A DNA stretch of 64,000 nucleotides from an uncultured Collinsella sp. (GTDB lineage Bacteria > Actinomycetota > Coriobacteriia > Coriobacteriales > Coriobacteriaceae), in assembly GCA_902494345.1 (NCBI GenBank), contig CABUSV010000010.1, positions 24,830 to 88,829 of the forward strand. Reading direction: 5' to 3'. The position numbers and the translations under genes were made by a program. This document shows positions 9,568 through 19,076 of the stretch, piece by piece. Within the stretch, counting starts at the first letter, position 1; each line of letters begins with the position of its first letter. The notes below the pieces were generated by a model. That model made no database searches. It was not told the origin of the DNA and worked only from the letters and a program-made list of their open reading frames with translations.

Positions 9568-9675
9568 CGGCAATTGGGGACGTTCTTAAACGACTGGTCA
9601 TCGGGGACGTTCTTGTTTGACTGGTCATTTAAGAACGTCCCCGATGACTCGTTAAAGGAACGTCCCTAACTGCCG
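9568..9675. repeat. 108-bp imperfect palindrome, REP/MITE-like
   Basis: The segment from CGGCAATTGGGGACG to its counterpart ending CTGCCG is self-complementary over most of its length. It contains nested copies of GGGACGTTCTT and its complement at four places. It lies between the divergent kinase and channel genes. Short repeats built on GGGACGTTC are an intergenic-repeat type; the mobility claim is inference. Confidence 0.6.
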
Positions 9676-9682
9676 GCTGTGG

Positions 9683-9688
9683 GACAAT
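9683..9688 (+). promoter_or_regulatory. candidate -10 box of the channel gene
   Basis: GACAAT lies 42 bp before the ATG at 9730, just right of the palindrome. It resembles the boxes at 1622 and 10780. No clear -35. Confidence 0.25.
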
Positions 9689-9729
9689 ACCGAGCGAACG
9701 TGATGGGGTGTCTGGGAAAAGGGGTCGCG

Positions 9730-10155
9730 ATGAACAAGTTGAGGACGCTTGCGGACGTATTGCGCCAGGCTGGCTTTGCGCGCATCACGAGTCTGTTTCT
9801 TATCTTCTACCTGCTGTGTTCGACGGCTGTCTGGCTGTCCGAACCTACGACCCTCACGTTTGGTGATGGCCTCTGGTTTAGCTTCGAGACGGTCTCGACG
9901 ATCGGCTTTGGCGACATCCCGGCCGCAACGCCGGTTGCCCGCGCTATTACCGTCGTCTTGAGCGTTATCAGCATTTTCTATATCGCTATGCTCACGGGCG
10001 TGGCGGTGAACTACTGCAATATGCTTATCAAGATGCGCCAAAAGGACACCATGGCACGCTTTATGGACGATCTTGAACATTTGGAAGATCTCGATCGCGA
10101 TGAACTCGCCGATCTGTCACGCCGCGTGCGCGAATATCGTCGACGCCAGCGCTAG
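9730..10155 (+). CDS. two-TM potassium-channel-like protein (Ion_trans_2)
   Basis: This 141-aa protein has a TM helix (SLFLIFYLLCSTAVWL, residues about 22-37), a pore loop and a second TM helix (AITVVLSVISIFYIAML, about 75-95). The pore carries the selectivity-filter-like TVSTIGFGDIP, as in KcsA-like channels (TVGYGD). The C-terminal tail is charged and helical (MDDLEHLEDLDRDELADLSR), probably a cytoplasmic coiled coil. The upstream reading from 9679 lacks an SD; ATG 9730 has AAGGGG seven bases before it. Potassium permeation is the family role. It is followed ten bases later by the LOG gene. Confidence 0.8.
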   Translation: MNKLRTLADVLRQAGFARITSLFLIFYLLCSTAVWLSEPTTLTFGDGLWFSFETVSTIGFGDIPAATPVARAITVVLSVISIFYIAMLTGVAVNYCNMLIKMRQKDTMARFMDDLEHLEDLDRDELADLSRRVREYRRRQR

Positions 10156-10165
10156 AGGGGGCTAA

Positions 10166-10699
10166 ATGAATATCACGGTATACCTGGGCGCGAACGTCGG
10201 CAACGACCCGGCGTTTCTGCCCGCGGTGCAGGAGCTGGGAGACTGGATTGGCGCCAACGGCCACGCGCTGGTATACGGCGGGTCCAAGTCGGGGCTGATG
10301 GGCGCGCTCGCCGATAGCGTGCTCGAGGCAGGTGGACACGTGACGGGTGTGGAGCCGAGCTTTTTTATCGAGGCCGAGTTTCAACATGACGGTATCGACG
10401 ATCTCATCGTGACGAGCGACATGGCCGAGCGCAAGGCCAAGATGATCGAGCTCGGCGATGCGTTTATCGCCTTTCCGGGCGGTACGGGCACGCTCGAGGA
10501 GATTGCCGAAGTCATGTCCGCCGTGTCGTTGGGGCACCTGAGTGCTCCGTGCATTCTGTATAACCTGGATGGGTACTACAACAACCTCAAAGCCCTGCTC
10601 GGGCACATGATCGATAAGGGCTTATCGAGCCCGCAGCGCCAGCACGGCATCTACTTTGCCGACGATTTGCGCGAGATTGCCTCGATTGTCAACGGATGA
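10166..10699 (+). CDS. LOG-family (TIGR00730) Rossmann-fold nucleotide hydrolase
   Basis: This 177-aa protein has the LOG signature PGGTGTLEE and the upstream GGSKSGLMGALADSVLEAGG with the phosphate-binding glycines. LOG proteins hydrolyse AMP-like 5'-monophosphates (cytokinin riboside 5'-monophosphate phosphoribohydrolase in plants and some bacteria). In gut bacteria the physiological substrate is unclear. It lies ten bases after the channel gene with GAGGGGG before its ATG, so the two are probably co-transcribed. Confidence 0.87.
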   Translation: MNITVYLGANVGNDPAFLPAVQELGDWIGANGHALVYGGSKSGLMGALADSVLEAGGHVTGVEPSFFIEAEFQHDGIDDLIVTSDMAERKAKMIELGDAFIAFPGGTGTLEEIAEVMSAVSLGHLSAPCILYNLDGYYNNLKALLGHMIDKGLSSPQRQHGIYFADDLREIASIVNG

Positions 10700-10779
10700 G
10701 TCTTGAGCCCGCCCCACTACGACTCCCAATGGTGCCGTTTGCGGCGCAGATGGTTGGCTCGTTCGGGCAACGCTCGCTC

Positions 10780-10785
10780 TACAAT
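10780..10785 (+). promoter_or_regulatory. candidate -10 box of the ClC gene
   Basis: TACAAT in an A-rich context 40 bp before the ATG at 10825; the best -10 match in the left part of the window. Confidence 0.35.
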
Positions 10786-10824
10786 AAAACGTATCTATGT
10801 CGACTTTGACCGCGGGAGGACCCG

Positions 10825-12129
10825 ATGGATAACCGTGCCAAGCCCACAAACCGCGCGCTGTTTTTAGTTAGCGTTGCTGTGACCGGTGCGTTCGCAGGTG
10901 CCGCGGTCTGGCTGTTCTTCTTTGCGATGGAGCACGGTATCGACTATCTATGGACCGAGATTCCGCACGCGCTGGGCGTCGCTTCGCCCGAGCTTGCCAG
11001 CGGTCCGTTCGGTTTTCTGCCGTACCCGTTTTTCGTCTGCCTGCTGGGCGGCCTGCTGATTGGCCTGTACGAAAAGATGACGGGCACCAAGACCGATGAC
11101 CTTAACCAAGTGATAGCCAAGGTAAAGCGCGATGGACGCTACCCGTACGACAACCTGGGCAAGCTGTCGCTTGCCGCGCTGCTGCCGCTGTTGTTTGGCG
11201 GCAGTATTGGACCGGAGGCCGGCCTGACCGGCGTCATTGCGGGGCTGTGCAGCTGGGTCGGCGACCGCATGCGCCGTTTTGGAGCCGAGTTTAGGGAGCT
11301 TACGCTGTTGGGCACCCAGGCCGCGCTGACGGCGCTCTTTACCGCGCCCGTCTTTGGCTTTGTGGCGCCGCTTGCCGGAAGCGCTGACGGCCAGGGTGCC
11401 AGCGATGGCGATGATTCCGAATCCGGTGAGATGACCATCAGGCTGCCCAAGGCGCAAAAGACCGTGGTTTACGGCATCGCGATTGCCGGCGGCCTGGGCA
11501 CCTACCTGCTGCTCGGACAGCTCATGGGCGGCGGCATGGGCATGCCGAGGTTCGAGGCTGCCGTGGTGGGCAACCTGGAGCTTACCTGGCTCATTCCCCT
11601 ATCGTTGATCGGAACAGTCTGCGGCTGGCTGTACTTTGTCTCTGAGCACACGAGCGAAGCGCTTGCCCATGCAATAGGGGAGCGTCCTGTCGTCAAGGCG
11701 ATGCTGGCTGGTTTGGTGCTCGCGATCTGCGGCACGATCCTGCCCTACACCATGTTTGCCGGCGAGACGCAAGCCGATGTGCTCATGGAGACCTATATGG
11801 CCATTCCCGCTGGCGTGCTTATCGCGACCGGTCTTGTCAAGGCCATGTTGACGCCTGCCCTCATCAACCTTGGCTGGCGTGGCGGCCACTTCTTTCCGGT
11901 TATCTTCTCGGGCGTGAGCCTGGGCTACGGTCTTGCCATCCTCACGGGTGTCGATCCGGTCTTTTGCGTCGCCGTCTGCACCGCCTCGACAATGGGCGCC
12001 GTCATGCGCCAGCCCGTCATGGTCGTGGGTCTGCTGCTCATGTGCTTCCCACTCAAGGGTATCGTCTGCATGATCATCGCGGCCGCCATCGCCGCTGGCA
12101 TTCCGCTGCCCAAGCTGCTGCGCAAGTAG
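10825..12129 (+). CDS. ClC-type chloride channel / transporter
   Basis: This 434-aa polytopic membrane protein has about ten hydrophobic segments. ClC anion-pathway motifs are present: GGSIGPEAGLTG near residue 130 (the G(K/R)EGP-type loop, here with GPEA) and GGHFFPVIFSGVSLG near residue 352 (GxFxP type). A charged insertion near residues 190-210 (GASDGDDSESGEM) is unusual for the family and lies in a loop. The start has GGGAGG seven bases upstream. Anion transport is the family role; channel versus H+/Cl- exchange is not decided here. Confidence 0.87.
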   Translation: MDNRAKPTNRALFLVSVAVTGAFAGAAVWLFFFAMEHGIDYLWTEIPHALGVASPELASGPFGFLPYPFFVCLLGGLLIGLYEKMTGTKTDDLNQVIAKVKRDGRYPYDNLGKLSLAALLPLLFGGSIGPEAGLTGVIAGLCSWVGDRMRRFGAEFRELTLLGTQAALTALFTAPVFGFVAPLAGSADGQGASDGDDSESGEMTIRLPKAQKTVVYGIAIAGGLGTYLLLGQLMGGGMGMPRFEAAVVGNLELTWLIPLSLIGTVCGWLYFVSEHTSEALAHAIGERPVVKAMLAGLVLAICGTILPYTMFAGETQADVLMETYMAIPAGVLIATGLVKAMLTPALINLGWRGGHFFPVIFSGVSLGYGLAILTGVDPVFCVAVCTASTMGAVMRQPVMVVGLLLMCFPLKGIVCMIIAAAIAAGIPLPKLLRK

Positions 12130-12275
12130 CGTGGTGGTGCGCGGCCAATACAGGCATCCCGGGCCCGGCGTGAGAACGTAGCGTCTGCTGGGTTGCTGTT
12201 CCAACAGTCATGAAGAAAGAATCCGCGCGAGATACCGAGCGAATCAAAGAACGCGCGGCTTTCCTGTGGGTCGCT

Positions 12276-12467
12276 CTACAGATTGACAGCGTACGAGTCC
12301 AACCCGTATTCGCGGGCAAGCAGGACACTGGTAATACCGGTACCCGACCCAAGGTCGTAGACGCGGACGCCGCAGGGGACAGGCACATCGCGAAGCAGCT
12401 CTTCGGATCGCGTCGGGAAAGTTGGCGTAAGAATCCCTTCGGGAGGGCGGCCCCACCGCAGAATCAC
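12276..12467 (-). pseudogene. remnant of a class I SAM-dependent methyltransferase
   Basis: The reverse strand encodes PEGILTPTFPTRSEELL and the SAM-binding glycine motif VYDLGSGTGITSVLLA, then YAVNL followed by TAG. Beyond the stop the same frame goes on with SDPQESRAFFDSLGI, so a Trp codon has probably become a nonsense codon. The usual following domains are missing, and the N-terminal side is cut by the IS256 relic. It cannot make a working enzyme. Confidence 0.6.
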
Positions 12468-12476
12468 ATCGCCATC

Positions 12477-13081
12477 CTACGCCGTCTCTTGCATGTCCGC
12501 AAGCTCCAGGCTCGACATGATGGCGCGTTCCACGACCAGCCTCAGCTCCTCGTCGGACCTCGGCTCGGCGGTGGCCGCGCCGCCCGCGTGCAGCTACGCC
12601 ATCTTGGCCTCGGAGAAGTAGAGCGCACGCGACCACTCCTCGTCCTCGTCGCACATCACCGCCCCGGCCAGGCGCTCGAGCGACTCGACCGAGGGAAAGG
12701 TCTCCGCGACCTTGGCGACCTTGCGGGTGCTGGCGCCGGTGGCGTACATCACCGCCATCGCGGCCACGAACGCCCGGTCAACCCGCTGGTAGCGCTCGAC
12801 AATGTCGTCGGGGAAGAAGCTGCCGGTCCGCAGCTTGGGATGCGCATGGTGATCGTGCCCGCACGGGTCTCCAGCCACCGCTCGCGGTAGCCGTTGCGGC
12901 TGTTCGTCCCTCCAGCGCACAGCTGGTCGACCACCGCGTCAACGATCTGGTTGACGAGGACTTCGGCGAGCGCGCGCACGAGCTCATGGAGGTTCACCAT
13001 CCCGTCGTCGAAGCGGGGCGAACCCTCGGCGCCGGGGCCTCGATCTGGTTTACACTCTGCATCGCGGTCATTTCCTTGCAT
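12477..13081 (-). pseudogene. degraded IS256/Mutator-family transposase
   Basis: The N-terminal part (12836-13081) has ELVRALAEVLVNQIVDAVVD and NSRNGYRERWLETRAGTITM, typical of IS256 transposases. A frameshift near 12836 leads to PKLRTGSFFPDDIVERYQRV and MYATGASTRKV. The DDE core is then missing: the reading jumps to VAETFPSVESLERLAGAV and a C-terminal piece broken by a TAG at 12594. So the copy has a frameshift, an internal deletion and a nonsense codon. Its outer end lies near 13160. Confidence 0.7.
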
Positions 13082-13119
13082 CGAATCCGTTTGTCGCAGC
13101 TACAGATTCTAAGGCGGTG

Positions 13120-13712
13120 GCCGCTCCTTTGCTTCAGGCCCTTACACCGACATTTCCGACATGATCGACATCTTCGAATGACTTTGGATGAAATCAATGG
13201 AACGGCAGCTTGAGATTGCCTCTAGCTTGCGGCTACTAGACTGCAATGGCGACGAGATTCCGGATATTGGAAAGGCGTTTTGCTGAACAAGAGGGTTCGG
13301 CGAGCCGTACATTGATAGGCGGTTAAGGATTGAGAGCGACGGTCTCTGTTCGATATTCACGTTCGACGACGCTGGCGGTCTGGGAGAGGCGATTGAGGGG
13401 GGGTCTTGCGCGAGGACTTGGAAACCAAGCATTCGACCTGTATGGACTTCAGCGACGAGTCTTGTTTGGCGCGGTTGAAGGTTGAGGTGTTATCCATGCT
13501 GAAGGGGATACGCATTGGACGAGCGGCTCCTTTTGTCCGATAAGCTGATGCGAGTTTCCCGAACTCTTGCTGAATTGCCCGGGTGAACTTGCAGCTGGCC
13601 AGATGTTGTCATCGTTGTTTCCGCAAAGCTATTGCTCAATAACATCAAACCGTAATAAAATAGAAAGAGACCATTAAAAGAATTAAAGGAATCTGATACC
13701 TAAGGAGGAAAA
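13120..13712. other. relic intergenic region with no intact gene
   Basis: After the outer end of the IS256 relic the sequence holds short broken reading frames and turns more AT-rich towards 13600. One piece (13190-13400, plus) reads as if formerly coding but has early stops and matches nothing I recognise. A candidate promoter for the peptide operon lies at 13632-13660: TTGCTC and TAAAAT, 18 bp apart. Confidence 0.4.
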
Positions 13713-13796
13713 ATGATTTTCACTAACGATGCTAGTTCGTATACCTATTGCTCTGTAATCGGTTGGGGAAACGTTTGCTTTAAGATTGGGTTCTAA
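13713..13796 (+). CDS. 27-residue Cys-containing peptide, coupled to the DUF2975 gene
   Basis: An ATG at 13713 preceded by a near-perfect ribosome site (TAAGGAGG, 13700-13707) opens a 27-codon frame. Its stop TAA overlaps the ATG of the next gene (TAATG), so translation is coupled. The product has a polar Ser/Thr-rich front half and the stretch YTYCSVIGWGNVCFKIGF with two Cys five... residues apart in an aromatic context. There is no cleavable signal or double-Gly leader. It could be a small signalling or antimicrobial peptide, or a leader peptide that controls the downstream membrane protein. I do not recognise a family. Confidence 0.55.
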   Translation: MIFTNDASSYTYCSVIGWGNVCFKIGF

Positions 13797-14422
13797 TGGC
13801 CGGCAGCCAATCATGGCGCGCCATCAAGGTGAAATTGGATAGATATCAAATGGACACTGCTTCGAATGCGGCGAACCGATACATGACGAACGATGAGGAG
13901 AAAATCTACCAATCTCTGGGGCGCCTAAAATCCGTGAGCCGAGTCGCGGGCCGATTGCTTAGAGTTCTATTTTATATTTATATAGTTGCTATCTTGGTGA
14001 TTTGTGCGGCGATGTTCTTGTGGATTGTCTCTTTGGATTATTCAATCGGGGATATCCTGTCAACAATCCAGCGGTTTTTGCCCAATTTGATTATGGTCGC
14101 TATTGTAACGCTTCTGTTTCGACTGTTCATACGTGTGTTTGAGGATATGTCACGAGGTGAGTCTCCTTTCTCGGACATACAGTCTTTACGATGGAAGACA
14201 GTTGGTTGGCTGCTTTTGGGTAAAATGCTATTTGAGCTAATGATCTCATTTGCTCCCTTTTCTATTGAGTCCGTTGGAGACATGTTTGTCGGGCTGTCCG
14301 TTCAACCCATTATTGTGAATGTTGATGTGGCTTCTGTGCTTTGGGCGATTGTCTCGTTTTGCCTATCATATGTTTTTAAGTATGGAGCCTTGCTTCAGAG
14401 GCTATCCGATGAAACGCTCTGA
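13796..14422 (+). CDS. DUF2975 membrane protein (YoaS-like)
   Basis: This 208-aa protein has four hydrophobic segments (about residues 58-80, 96-116, 140-160, 174-200). The loop FEDMSRGESPFSDIQSLRWKT between TM2 and TM3 is typical of DUF2975. Later in-frame ATGs lie at 13850 and 13883 and would shorten the polar N-terminus. Family members are nearly always followed by a small Cro/C1 regulator, as here, and the pair is thought to work together. The molecular function is not known. Base composition is lower in GC than the flanking chromosome. Confidence 0.75.
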   Translation: MAGSQSWRAIKVKLDRYQMDTASNAANRYMTNDEEKIYQSLGRLKSVSRVAGRLLRVLFYIYIVAILVICAAMFLWIVSLDYSIGDILSTIQRFLPNLIMVAIVTLLFRLFIRVFEDMSRGESPFSDIQSLRWKTVGWLLLGKMLFELMISFAPFSIESVGDMFVGLSVQPIIVNVDVASVLWAIVSFCLSYVFKYGALLQRLSDETL

Positions 14423-14430
14423 GGTGCCTT

Positions 14431-14712
14431 ATGGCGATTATTTTTAATCTGGATAAGATGTTAGCCTCCCGTAAAATGCAATCGAACGATCTTGCTGATG
14501 AGTTTGGCTGCAGCGTCCAGACGATTTCCAAACTTAAAAACGGCAAGGTAAGGGCATTGAGGATCGAGACGCTTAATCGGCTTTGCGAGATATTCGACTG
14601 CCAGCCCGGAGACCTAATTGAATATATGAGCGCGGAAGAGGCACGTAAGAATTTCGGAGAGAAATTCATGGAAGATTACCTGGCGTTCTATCGTGAACAA
14701 AGCGCAGACTAG
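14431..14712 (+). CDS. small Cro/C1-type HTH regulator (YozG-like)
   Basis: This 93-aa protein carries an XRE HTH: LADEFGCSVQTISKLKNGKV at residues about 22-41, then LNRLCEIFDCQPGDLIEYM, the YozG-type ending. It starts nine bases after the DUF2975 stop. YozG-like proteins accompany DUF2975 membrane proteins and probably regulate their own operon. A C-terminal extension (EEARKNFGEKFMEDYLAFYR) is extra compared with the shortest members. Confidence 0.8.
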   Translation: MAIIFNLDKMLASRKMQSNDLADEFGCSVQTISKLKNGKVRALRIETLNRLCEIFDCQPGDLIEYMSAEEARKNFGEKFMEDYLAFYREQSAD

Positions 14713-17424
14713 AGTGGATAAACAACATATTAGCCGAATCAATTGCCTCGAGAAATTTACTTTAAATTGAGAAAGTGGCCCCCCATTTATGTACCGTTAA
14801 TATCCGGTTCAGTATTAACGGTGCCGAAAAGACCTTATAGGATAAATATCGTGTTTGACATGGGGCTGTTAACGCGGGCAGAGTTGTGGACATTTTGATA
14901 TCAACATCGCATTGCCAACGCGATTCGTGGCTTGTCGCGCGTGAACCAGCTGAGAGCTTGCGTAATGCGACCCGAACGGAGCCGCGGTATTCAGATATCA
15001 GGCTCGGACATGAGCTCGGCGACACCCGCGCCGATCCAGGCTTTTTGGTGGAAGAGTTTTTGTTTGAGCGGTCGAAGAACCCTTCGGAGTAGCCCTTGTT
15101 GCCAGTGCGGCCTGCGGGACATGCAGCGCACACCCCGAACTTCAATGCCTGTTTATCCATCGCAGTGTTGAGCAGTCCCTCCAGCAGCGGCTTTACCGCG
15201 ACGCTGATGTCGATCGTTCCGTCCTCACGGTTCCGACGTCGGAGAGTGCCTTTTCGCGTGTGGTTTTCATAACTGCCGTTTCTTTCTCAAGAGCCATTCG
15301 TTGCGAGTTCTTTGAGGCTCTGAAGAAAGCATATGCAAGCTGGGGGCAGGTCGACCCTCAACTCGCAATGCCTAGCCGAGTTTGACATATTTCACCTCAG
15401 CACCGTGGATGGGGCGGAGCCTGTTACCCATAAGTCGTCCAGCACAGCCTTGAACGGGATGCTTCCCCATTGCCGCGTAGTGGGTGGCCCCTTCGTCGGT
15501 GTTCGATGCGCTCACCCCATGGTCCGGGTCTCTGAGCCGGATTCTGCCTGGGAAACAAGCGAGAGGAAGTTTGTCCCGTCTGGTTGGCCATCATGGTCCT
15601 CAAAGCGCCGGCGAGCCCGACAGTCTCCGAAGACGGCATGTTCTCGGCTAGCGCGCAGAGAGCAAGCTCAACCGCCTCATGTCGTACGCGCATACTTACC
15701 GTCTGGAGCGGTCCCGCCGGACCAAATTCGTCCTCAGTGAATTACATACCGAAAACACACCGAAGCATTCAGAGATGGCCGGCTATCAAGCGGTATATGA
15801 TTCTCGGAATGCCGGCGCACGCTTCCTTGCGGCCTGCGTTTTCGGCTGGAGCGGTATGGCGTTGTTCACTATGGCGTAGTGTACTGTACCGCCGAGCTTA
15901 TTGATCCTGATGCGGGGTCGTCCGACCTCGTCGCGCCTGTCGCGCTTGGATAGTGACAGGATGTTCGTGTATGAGACGTAGGCCTGTAGCTGCATCGAGC
16001 CTGAGTCAAGAATGAATCCGATCAGCTTCCCTGCCTCCGAGTTGACCTCCGCCTCCATGTTTTCTAATCGCTCCTGCGTGCCCAAAGGGTACTTCTATAG
16101 CTCTATCGATCGATTTCCAGGAGTTGACGCATCGAAAAGCCGCATAATGACGCCGGGTGTTTCCGCGTGGCATCCCTAGGTCGTCGAGGGACGGGGCATA
16201 AGGCAGTCCGTGCGCGCTCGATGGGCTGTTGCTTGGAACGTGTGGCAATCCTACGCCGCCGTGGCGTCGGGGGTTACCGCTGCATCGTCGGCTTCGCTGT
16301 GATTCGGACTGCAATGGGTTTGTGCCTCGGCGTAATACGGCGGCATGCGAACCAAGTCGGTGGGATATTGCCAGGTACGTCAGTGCACTGCGGCCGGGAA
16401 GGAGATGGCTGTCCAGCCGGAAGGGGTCGACTGCTGCGCCCGCTCAGGCCGCGTGCGGTGATCGGGCGATACTTCGAGTCGTCGTCGCGTTCGGAGTTCG
16501 AAGGGCAGCACGCACGGCACGCAGATTCCTCTTCAAGGGATACGTCATCTCAATTTCCATCCCACCAAGAGAGCGGCTTGGAGCTGAGCGCTCCTACGAT
16601 GCAGGTGAGCTCATTAGCGAGCTCCTGGAAGATCGGAAGTTCGCACGGCTCGCTTGGGTCGTCCGTTTTCGCCGCTTGGTCTTTCGGCCTGCAGGGCTCA
16701 GGCCCGGGTAGAGAGAATCGTGTAGCCGTGGTGCTCCGCAGTCTCTAGGCAGCAGCGGTTTGTCCATCGGGCCCCTTGCGTTTCCGCTGACTACGGTGAT
16801 TCAGTTGTCCGGGACGATGGTACACGGGGAGCACATGTCTTTTTCGAAGGTACGGTCGCCCGCCGCGATCCGGGAATGTGCCTCCATGTCGGGGAGACTC
16901 TTGGCGCATATCCATCTCGAACGGGGGAGGGCGATGGACAAGTGCGCCGGTGGCCTCACTCCGAGACGGGGGCGTGGACCGAGGCGGCGACGTCGGCTCA
17001 GGCCGGACGCGTTCAATCCTTACGGACGGGTTGTGGGTGGGGTATAGGCGTTGACCTCGCGGGAGAATGCCGAATGTCTGCAGGGGTGCTTCCCACCGGG
17101 GATCTCGAGGCAGCGTGCTCGATGCGGAACAAGCGGTATATTCGGGATTCCTCCAAGTCGGCCACAGGAGCGCGCGAATGGTCGGACCCGAGATGCTCTT
17201 CACACACCTGAAAAGGACGTCGATGAAGAGCCTCAAGAGATTGGCACCCAGTATCAGAAAAAGGCGGTCAGCGTCGACGTTTTCCTCGTAAGTGCGCTTC
17301 GTGAGATGGTCTTGAGGCCCTGTCGTCGACGCCTCGGTACCGTTTCAGCCCCTTTTTTTGCGAGCTTGTGTACGACGATGTTCCTCCTTGCGGACATATG
17401 GGCCCTTTCGACGCGAGGTGTCTC
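14713..17424. other. 2.7-kb relic region of degraded IS sequence
   Basis: No intact gene is seen here on either strand; frames are short and stop-rich. The part at 14760-15130 is a decayed IS3-type end. The stretch 15330-17420 has GC-rich shadow frames on both strands without recognisable domains; it is probably one or more decayed transposases, but I cannot assign a family. The target of the IS21 insertion lies at its right end. Confidence 0.45.
14770..15130 (-). pseudogene. decayed IS3-family orfB C-terminus
   Basis: Read on the reverse strand across two frames, pieces such as GNKGYSEGFFDR, LKQKLFHQKAWIGAG and RSGRITQALSWFTRD line up with the C-terminal IS3 orfB pattern (EGFF..LK.EFFY...W, YI.WYN..RI..SLG). 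At least one frameshift and several stops break it. The segment near 14770-14830 may be the IS end. Confidence 0.4.
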
Positions 17425-17606
17425 TCATGGTGTTGATGTTCACTTAAAAGTGGTCCGGATAGTCACCGAGAATTGAGCACGGTGGCCATTAAGAATTGAG
17501 CAGTTTGATCAAGAGGGCCGCGCCCCGAGGACCGGGGGCGCGGCCCCCGCTTTATTGTTTTCCCGGGCGGGTACTTTGGCGAGACCGCCCGGGAAGGATG
17601 GAGGAA

Positions 17607-19076
17607 ATGACCGTGCCCCTGGACATCAGGAATGATATACGGTCGATGGACGCCGACGGTGTCTCGAGGTCCGAGATTGCCCGAAGGCTCCACGTCAGCC
17701 GCAACACCGTGAGCAAGTACGCCGACATGGAGGACATGTCTCCCGTCGCCCCCGTCAGGAGGGCCAGGGAGCGGCCCGGTCTCGAAGGCAACGGGCCCTG
17801 GATCGAGAAGGTGCTCGACGAGGACCTCTCCGCCCCTCGCAAGCAGCGGCACACCGCCAAGCGCATCTACGACAGGCTCGTCGAGGAGAGGGGGTTCACC
17901 GGCTCCTACTCGACGGTCCGCAGGTTCGTGGCCGAGTTCAGACGAGAGCGCTCGTCGGGCGCCGGCGAGGGGTTCCTCGAGCTCGAGTGGGCACCGGGCG
18001 CGTGCCAGGTCGACTACGGGAACTTCAGGGCCGCCATCGCGGGCGAGACGGTCGAGCCGAAGCTGCTGGTGGCCACGCTGCCGCATTCCAACGACAGGCA
18101 GTGCGTCGCCACGATGTCGCAGAGGTCGGAGTGCATGTGCGCGGGCCTCGTCGAGATCTTCCGGCGCTGGGGCCGCGCGCCGAGGGTGATAGTGCTCGAC
18201 AACGCCACCGAGGCGGGCAGGATGCTCCGCGGCACGGTGACCGAGTCGAGGCTGTTCTCCCAGATGAAGGGGCATTACCGTTTCGAGAGCCGCTACTGCA
18301 ACCCGTATTCCGGCAATGAGAAGGGGTCGGTCGAGAACGCGGTCGGCTTCCTCCGGAGAAACCTTCTCGTTCCAGTCCCCTCGTTCGGGGGCCTCGCCGA
18401 GCTCAACGCATTCCTCGAGCGGGGCTGCGCCGCGCTCTCCGGGAAGTCATGCGCGCGGGACGGCAGGCCGACCGCAGAGGCGCTCGCGGAGGACCTCGCG
18501 GCGATGAGGGCCCTGCCCGGCGTCGACTTCGACCCAGTGAGATGGGTGCGGGCGCATGCCGACAAGAGGGGCTACGTCACCGTGGACGGGCGCGAGTACG
18601 TCGCCGGGCCGGCCTGGCACGGCAGGGACCTCCTCGTGGGCATGAGGGCCGATACCGTCGAGATCCTGGCCGATCGCGGCAGGCGCGTCGCCGTCCTGGA
18701 GAGGGCCTACGGCGAGGGCCCCGCGGTGCGAAACCCCCTCTCCCTGGTCCCGGCGCTCGTCGCGAGGCCGAGGGCCTTCGGCGAGTCGACGATCAGGCGG
18801 GACATGCCCGAGGGTCTCGTCGCCGGCATAGACAGGATGGACGGGGCGGGGCGCAGACAGACGCTCCGCTCCATCTCGCGCGCCGCGGCCTCGTCGGGCT
18901 TCGGCGCGGCATGCGACGCGGCGCTCAGGGTCATTGAGGGCGGTCGCGTCCCCGACGACGCGACGGTGGACGTCCTCGCCAGGAGGATCGCCGGCGGCGC
19001 GGGCGGCGGGGCGACCGGGCCGGACCTCGCCGTATACGACGGTTTCCTCAAGGGGGCGGTCGCCGATGCCCGCTAG
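17607..19076 (+). CDS. istA: IS21 transposase IstA
   Basis: This 489-aa DDE transposase starts at the ATG at 17607, preceded by GGATGGAGG; upstream in-frame starts are less likely. An HTH of the HTH_IS21 type lies at residues about 13-36 (DGVSRSEIARRLHVSRNTVS). The rve integrase core has QVDYGNF (first Asp), VLDNATEAG (second Asp) and GNEKGSVENAVGFLRR (Glu). The C-terminal Mu-type beta barrel region has RGYVTVDGREYV. The stop overlaps the istB start. IstA cuts and joins the element ends with help from IstB. Confidence 0.93.
   Translation: MTVPLDIRNDIRSMDADGVSRSEIARRLHVSRNTVSKYADMEDMSPVAPVRRARERPGLEGNGPWIEKVLDEDLSAPRKQRHTAKRIYDRLVEERGFTGSYSTVRRFVAEFRRERSSGAGEGFLELEWAPGACQVDYGNFRAAIAGETVEPKLLVATLPHSNDRQCVATMSQRSECMCAGLVEIFRRWGRAPRVIVLDNATEAGRMLRGTVTESRLFSQMKGHYRFESRYCNPYSGNEKGSVENAVGFLRRNLLVPVPSFGGLAELNAFLERGCAALSGKSCARDGRPTAEALAEDLAAMRALPGVDFDPVRWVRAHADKRGYVTVDGREYVAGPAWHGRDLLVGMRADTVEILADRGRRVAVLERAYGEGPAVRNPLSLVPALVARPRAFGESTIRRDMPEGLVAGIDRMDGAGRRQTLRSISRAAASSGFGAACDAALRVIEGGRVPDDATVDVLARRIAGGAGGGATGPDLAVYDGFLKGAVADAR

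Noticed and set aside
12210..12890. 226-codon plus frame over the IS256 relic
   Set aside because: No start signal; antisense to transposase and methyltransferase remnants that have clear motifs.
18934..19065. N-terminal extension of istB
   Set aside because: Overlaps istA coding by 143 bases and lacks IstB similarity; ATG 19066 fits the family start and the usual istA/istB overlap.
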